DNA from: Paralimibaculum aggregatum
Lineage (GTDB): Bacteria; Pseudomonadota; Alphaproteobacteria; Rhodobacterales; Rhodobacteraceae
Reading direction: 5' to 3'
DNA: 64,000 bases
Assembly: GCF_030270585.1 (NCBI RefSeq)
Contig: NZ_BSYI01000005.1
Location: 1 to 64,000, forward strand
Shown here: in pieces, positions 61,619-64,000 of the stretch
Position numbering within the stretch: position 1 is the first letter of the stretch
How the letters are laid out: each line of letters opens with the position of its first letter
Made by a program: the position numbers and the translations under genes
Notes under the pieces: model-generated
The model's database searches: none
Told to the model about the DNA's origin: nothing
What the model saw: the letters and a program-made list of their open reading frames with translations, nothing else

Positions 61619-62884
61619 ATGCCCGCCCTCTGCCGCGACTGTCTCGCCTGGCACGACCCCGCCCCCGCCCGGCACGCGCGCTGCCCGGCCTGCCGCGGCC
61701 CGCGGCTCGTCGCGCATGGCGAGCTCGGCCGGCTCGCCATCGCCCATGTCGATGCCGATGCCTTCTATGCCTCGGTGGAGAAGCGCGACCGGCCGGAGCT
61801 CGCGGACCGGCCGCTGATCGTCGGCGGCGGGCGGCGCGGCGTGGTCACCACCTGCTGCTACATCGCGCGGATCGCCGGGGTGCGCTCGGCGATGCCGATG
61901 TTCAAGGCGCTGAAGCTCTGCCCGGATGCCGAGATCATCCGCCCGCGCATGGAGGTCTATGCCGGGGTCAGCCGCGAGATCCGCGCCCGCATGGAGGCGC
62001 TGACGCCGCTGGTGGAGCCGCTCTCGCTCGACGAGGCCTTCCTCGACCTCTCCGGCACCGAGCGGCTGCTCGGGATGCCCCCGGCGGCGGCGCTGGCCGG
62101 CCTCGCATCGGCGATCGAGCACGAGCTCGGGATCTCGGTCTCGATCGGGCTCAGCCACAACAAGTTCCTCGCCAAGATGGCCTCGGACCTCGACAAGCCG
62201 CGCGGCTTCTCGGTGATCGGCGCGGCGGAGACGCTGGATTTCCTCGGCCCCCGCCCGGTGCGCAGCCTCTGGGGCGTCGGCGCTGCCCTTGCCGGCCGGC
62301 TGGAGGCCGACGGCTATCGCCGCATCGCCGATCTGCGCGCGGCGGGCGAGGCGCGGCTGGCGGCGCGCTACGGCGCGCAGGGCAAGCGGCTGGCGCAGCT
62401 CTCCGAGGGCCGCGACGCGCGGCGCGTCAGCCCGGACCGGCCGATGAAGTCGATCTCGGCCGAGACCACCTTCGACCGCGACCTCTCCGGGCAGGAGCCG
62501 CTCGAGGGCCATCTCTGGCGGCTCGCGGTGCGGGTCTCCGACCGGGCCAAGGCGAAGGAGACCGTGGGCGCCACGGTGACGCTCCGGCTCAAGACGGCGG
62601 GTTTCCGCGGGCTGACCCGGCAGACCGGGCTCGGCCGGCCGAGCAACCTGGCCGAGGAGATCTATGGCGCCGCCGAGCGGCTGCTGGGGCCGGAGCTGGG
62701 CAGCGGCCCGTTTCGCCTGATCGGCGTCGGAATCAGCGCGCTGTCGCCCGCCGGCGCAGATGATTCGGGACGTGAACTGTTCGACGATCCGCAAGCCGCC
62801 CAGGCCCGTGCGGAACGCGTGACGGATCTGATCCGAAAGCGCTTCGGAAGCGACACGATCTTTCGCGGGCGCGCCCTGCGCTGA
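61619..62884 (+). CDS. dinB: DNA polymerase IV with N-terminal zinc ribbon
   Basis: Y-family translesion polymerase, 421 residues. Residues 1-28 have four Cys in a zinc-ribbon spacing (CRDC and CPAC), an extension common in Rhodobacterales DinB. The palm has HVDADAFYASVEKRDRPEL, VVTTCCYIARIAGVRSAMPM and the catalytic SLDEAFLDLSG; then SIGLSHNKFLAKMASDLDKPRGFSVI, HhH region LWGVGAALAGRLEADGYRRIADL and the little-finger domain. GGAGG upstream supports the ATG. No LexA box was found in the short upstream gap. Followed after 16 bp by the sRNA repeat array. Confidence 0.95.
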   Translation: MPALCRDCLAWHDPAPARHARCPACRGPRLVAHGELGRLAIAHVDADAFYASVEKRDRPELADRPLIVGGGRRGVVTTCCYIARIAGVRSAMPMFKALKLCPDAEIIRPRMEVYAGVSREIRARMEALTPLVEPLSLDEAFLDLSGTERLLGMPPAAALAGLASAIEHELGISVSIGLSHNKFLAKMASDLDKPRGFSVIGAAETLDFLGPRPVRSLWGVGAALAGRLEADGYRRIADLRAAGEARLAARYGAQGKRLAQLSEGRDARRVSPDRPMKSISAETTFDRDLSGQEPLEGHLWRLAVRVSDRAKAKETVGATVTLRLKTAGFRGLTRQTGLGRPSNLAEEIYGAAERLLGPELGSGPFRLIGVGISALSPAGADDSGRELFDDPQAAQARAERVTDLIRKRFGSDTIFRGRALR

Positions 62885-62997
62885 GTTACACCTGTCCGGA
62901 TTCTGCATGCGGATTGTGCAACTGTGCCCGTTCCGACAATGCAGCCATGACCGTGCGTATGATATCGGCAGAATTTCGGTTTTCTGCCGCCGCGCGC

Positions 62998-63026
62998 TTG
63001 ATCTTGCTGCGCTGCACACATAATCT
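62998..63026 (+). promoter_or_regulatory. Promoter of sRNA copy 1
   Basis: TTGATC at 62998-63003, 17-bp spacer, TAATCT at 63021-63026. CTTGATC at the -35 also fits a heat-shock-type element. Confidence 0.65.
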
Positions 63027-63033
63027 CTTTCTC

Positions 63034-63109
63034 GCGATACGGTGTATCGCAGCCCTTCCTGGGCGTTTCCTCCCTTAGACTGGGCCGGGGCAACCCGGCC
63101 CCTTTTTTT
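63034..63109 (+). ncRNA. Predicted anti-Shine-Dalgarno small RNA, copy 1
   Basis: Start placed 8 bases after the -10, so the 5' end is uncertain by a few bases. The RNA of about 76 nt would fold as a 7-bp hairpin (GCGATAC-GGT-GTATCGC), a second hairpin GCCC-UUCCU-GGGC with a pyrimidine loop, a single-stranded GUUUCCUCCCUUAGACU stretch, and the terminator. Loop and linker are complementary to Shine-Dalgarno sequences (GGGAGGAAA). No ORF is present. In concept this matches the CcsR/cuckoo RNAs of Rhodobacter, which come in tandem copies with a CCUCCUCCC motif and are stress-induced; homology is not proven. Confidence 0.75.
63082..63109 (+). terminator. Intrinsic terminator of sRNA copy 1
   Basis: GGGCCGGG-GCAA-CCCGGCCC: 8-bp perfect stem with a GNRA-type tetraloop, then a C pair and seven T residues (63103-63109). 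Confidence 0.92.
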
Positions 63110-63138
63110 GTGGAGAATCCGCTGGATCGGCGGTTTTC

Positions 63139-63155
63139 TGCACATTGGTTGTGCA
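63139..63155. promoter_or_regulatory. Dyad TGCACA-N5-TGTGCA in the first spacer
   Basis: Perfect inverted repeat of 6-bp half-sites, 30 bases after terminator 1 and 77 bp before the -35 of copy 2. The same dyad recurs at 63374-63390 before copy 3 and, degenerate, at 62904-62920 before copy 1, which suggests a conserved operator or processing hairpin. Confidence 0.45.
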
Positions 63156-63232
63156 AGCTAACGCTTGTCGTCAAAGCTGCTTTCCGTTTGCATGACAAAG
63201 CCGCATTTCCCCCGATTTTTCCCTCCGCGCGC

Positions 63233-63261
63233 TTGATCTTGCTGCGCTGCACACATAAACT
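63233..63261 (+). promoter_or_regulatory. Promoter of sRNA copy 2
   Basis: TTGATC at 63233-63238, 17-bp spacer, TAAACT at 63256-63261; the -10 differs by one base from copies 1 and 3. Confidence 0.62.
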
Positions 63262-63268
63262 CTAAACC

Positions 63269-63344
63269 GCGATACGGTGTATCGTAGCCCTTCCTGGGCG
63301 TTTCCTCCCTTAGACTGGGCCGGGGCAACCCGGCCCCTTTTTTT
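63269..63344 (+). ncRNA. Predicted anti-Shine-Dalgarno small RNA, copy 2
   Basis: Same as copy 1 through the predicted RNA except for one change at the base of the first hairpin (GTATCGT), which turns a G-C pair into a G-U pair and so keeps the stem. The UUUCCUCCC linker and the UUCCU loop are unchanged. Start inferred by alignment with copy 1. Confidence 0.75.
63317..63344 (+). terminator. Intrinsic terminator of sRNA copy 2
   Basis: Same GGGCCGGG/CCCGGCCC stem and GCAA loop, followed by seven T residues at 63338-63344. Confidence 0.92.
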
Positions 63345-63373
63345 GTGGGAAATCCGCTGGATCGGCGGTTTCC

Positions 63374-63390
63374 TGCACAATGGTTGTGCA
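63374..63390. promoter_or_regulatory. Dyad TGCACA-N5-TGTGCA in the second spacer
   Basis: Copy of the element at 63139-63155, with loop ATGGT instead of TTGGT, at the same position relative to the following promoter. Confidence 0.45.
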
Positions 63391-63467
63391 AGCTAACGCA
63401 TGTCGTCAAAGCTGCTTTCCGTTTGCATGAAAAAGCCGCATTTTCCCCGGTTTTTCCCGCTGCGCGC

Positions 63468-63496
63468 TTGATCTTGCTGCGCTGCACACATAATCT
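63468..63496 (+). promoter_or_regulatory. Promoter of sRNA copy 3
   Basis: TTGATC at 63468-63473, 17-bp spacer, TAATCT at 63491-63496, same as copy 1. Confidence 0.65.
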
Positions 63497-63503
63497 CTTA
63501 CTC

Positions 63504-63579
63504 GCGATACGGTGTATCGCAGCCCTTCCTGGGCGTTTCCTCCCTTAGACTGGGCCGGGGCAACCCGGCCCCTTTTTTT
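63504..63579 (+). ncRNA. Predicted anti-Shine-Dalgarno small RNA, copy 3
   Basis: Identical to copy 1 from the first hairpin to the terminator. Similarity to the other units ends a few bases after the T-run, so this is the last unit. About 70 bp separate it from the convergent N-formylglutamate amidohydrolase gene. Confidence 0.75.
63552..63579 (+). terminator. Intrinsic terminator of sRNA copy 3
   Basis: Same stem and tetraloop with seven T residues at 63573-63579. Confidence 0.92.
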
Positions 63580-63651
63580 GTGGATGATCGCAGGGCGGCG
63601 ACCGGCCCGCGGCAGCGCCCTGGCGCCGGCACCCTGCAGGCTGCGCGGGGA

Positions 63652-64000
63652 TTACTCCGCGGCGAGCGCGGGCGCCGCGCCGGCATCGGCGCAGAGCGTT
63701 GCGACCACCTCGCCGAGCCGCTGGCGGATCTCCGCGAAGCGGCTGCCCGGCTCGATCCGGCGCTGGTCGAGATAGAGCCCGCGGTCGATCTCGATCTGCA
63801 CCGCGTGGATGCCCTGCCCGGGCCGGCCGTAGCGCTGGGTGATGTAGCCCCCGGCGAAGGGCGCGTTGCGCGTCACCCGGAAGCCCGCGCGCTCGAAGAC
63901 GAGCTGCACCCGGGTCACCACCTCGCGGCTCGCCGCGGCGCCGAAGCGGTCGCCGAGCACGATCTCCGGCGCCTTGCCCTGCACGCGCGGCGCGGCACGC
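63652..64000 (-). CDS. N-formylglutamate amidohydrolase (5' part beyond the window)
   Basis: C-terminal 115 codons of a protein of the FGase family, which hydrolyses N-formylglutamate or related N-formyl amino acids. Visible motifs: VLGDRFGAAASREVVTRV, GFRVTRNAPFAGGYITQRYGRP and GIHAVQIEIDRGLYLD, then a helical end. The reading frame stays open to base 64000 (residues before VQGKAPEIV are RAAPR), so the start lies outside. An internal GTG at 63984 is unlikely to be the true start because the domain continues upstream. It converges on the sRNA array. Confidence 0.85.
   Translation of the reverse strand, partial: RAAPRVQGKAPEIVLGDRFGAAASREVVTRVQLVFERAGFRVTRNAPFAGGYITQRYGRPGQGIHAVQIEIDRGLYLDQRRIEPGSRFAEIRQRLGEVVATLCADAGAAPALAAE

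Larger units (their letters stand above)
62901..63584 (+). repeat. Three tandem 235-bp units, each holding a small RNA gene
   Basis: Matching positions recur at exactly 235-bp steps (for example -35 elements at 62998, 63233 and 63468; T-runs at 63103, 63338 and 63573). Promoter, RNA and terminator segments are nearly identical in all three. The spacers between units (63110-63232 and 63345-63467) are about 90% alike; the stretch before the first copy (62901-62990) is a diverged version at the same offset, starting with a shared TTCTGCA. The array runs from just after the dinB stop to 63584, where similarity stops. Confidence 0.93.

Noticed and set aside
62662-63487. Short minus-strand frames across the sRNA array
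   Set aside because: Three near-identical reading frames follow from the repeat itself and run opposite to clear promoters and terminators.
62901-63584. CRISPR or insertion-sequence remnant at the 235-bp repeats
   Set aside because: Copies are direct, complete promoter-RNA-terminator units with no spacers, no transposase and no terminal inverted repeats.

Overview
The window is about 64 kb of very GC-rich, densely coded DNA from the chromosome of an alphaproteobacterium. Gene content and order point to Rhodobacterales (Rhodobacter/Paracoccus-like): mce next to a DUF1467 gene, nrdR-ribD-ribE-ribBA-ribH-nusB, rpmF-plsX-fabH-ihfA-merR, lolC/E-lolD, a HdaA-like gene overlapping nadK, and a DinB with an N-terminal zinc ribbon. 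The genus cannot be fixed from sequence alone. I saw no rRNA, tRNA, insertion sequence, prophage or CRISPR array.

Layout. 0-13 kb: mtnA (cut by the left edge), a DUF4389 protein, a VIT1/CCC1-like transporter, trmFO, a methyltransferase, then on the minus strand cysS, a possible small coupled ORF, cimA and a squalene/phytoene-synthase-like gene; gltX, a Lys-rich orphan and nadE follow. 13-18 kb: a secreted MORN-repeat protein, a double-GNAT fusion and a nitroreductase in one overlapping operon, then mce/DUF1467 and a small exported protein. 18-30 kb: dnaE, a DUF4214-type methyltransferase, an agmatinase-family enzyme with a SnoaL-like partner, a globin converging on a hybrid histidine kinase, lolD, lolC/E and proS. 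30-31.3 kb is a noncoding tandem-repeat block. 31-42 kb: ppx-ppk, hdaA-nadK, glyA, a second repeat block, a TPR plus tubulin-tyrosine-ligase-like protein, a histidine phosphatase without its catalytic His, a second Lys-rich orphan and a DM13 protein. 42-51 kb: the riboflavin operon, bamE, yceD, rpmF-plsX-fabH, ihfA-merR. 51-62 kb: a LysM protein without signal peptide, a VOC protein, an orphan CoxL-type molybdenum hydroxylase subunit, a Flp-pilin-like protein in an AT-rich island, clpB, an LprI-like protein, a SoxX-like cytochrome, pyrF, a 17-bp repeat array and dinB. The right edge cuts an N-formylglutamate amidohydrolase.

Most genes are housekeeping: translation, lipoprotein export, NAD(P), polyphosphate, riboflavin and fatty-acid synthesis. 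The most striking noncoding feature is at 62.9-63.6 kb, right after dinB: three copies of one transcription unit spaced exactly 235 bp apart. Each has a sigma70-like promoter with a 17-bp spacer, a nearly invariant region of about 76 nt that folds into two hairpins and exposes a UUUCCUCCC anti-Shine-Dalgarno stretch, and a strong intrinsic terminator. This looks like a tandem small-RNA family, similar in concept to the CcsR ('cuckoo') RNAs of Rhodobacter. Three separate GC-rich intergenic repeat blocks (30.4-31.3, 38.4-38.6 and 61.3-61.6 kb) share CCGGCC-type cores and are unexplained.
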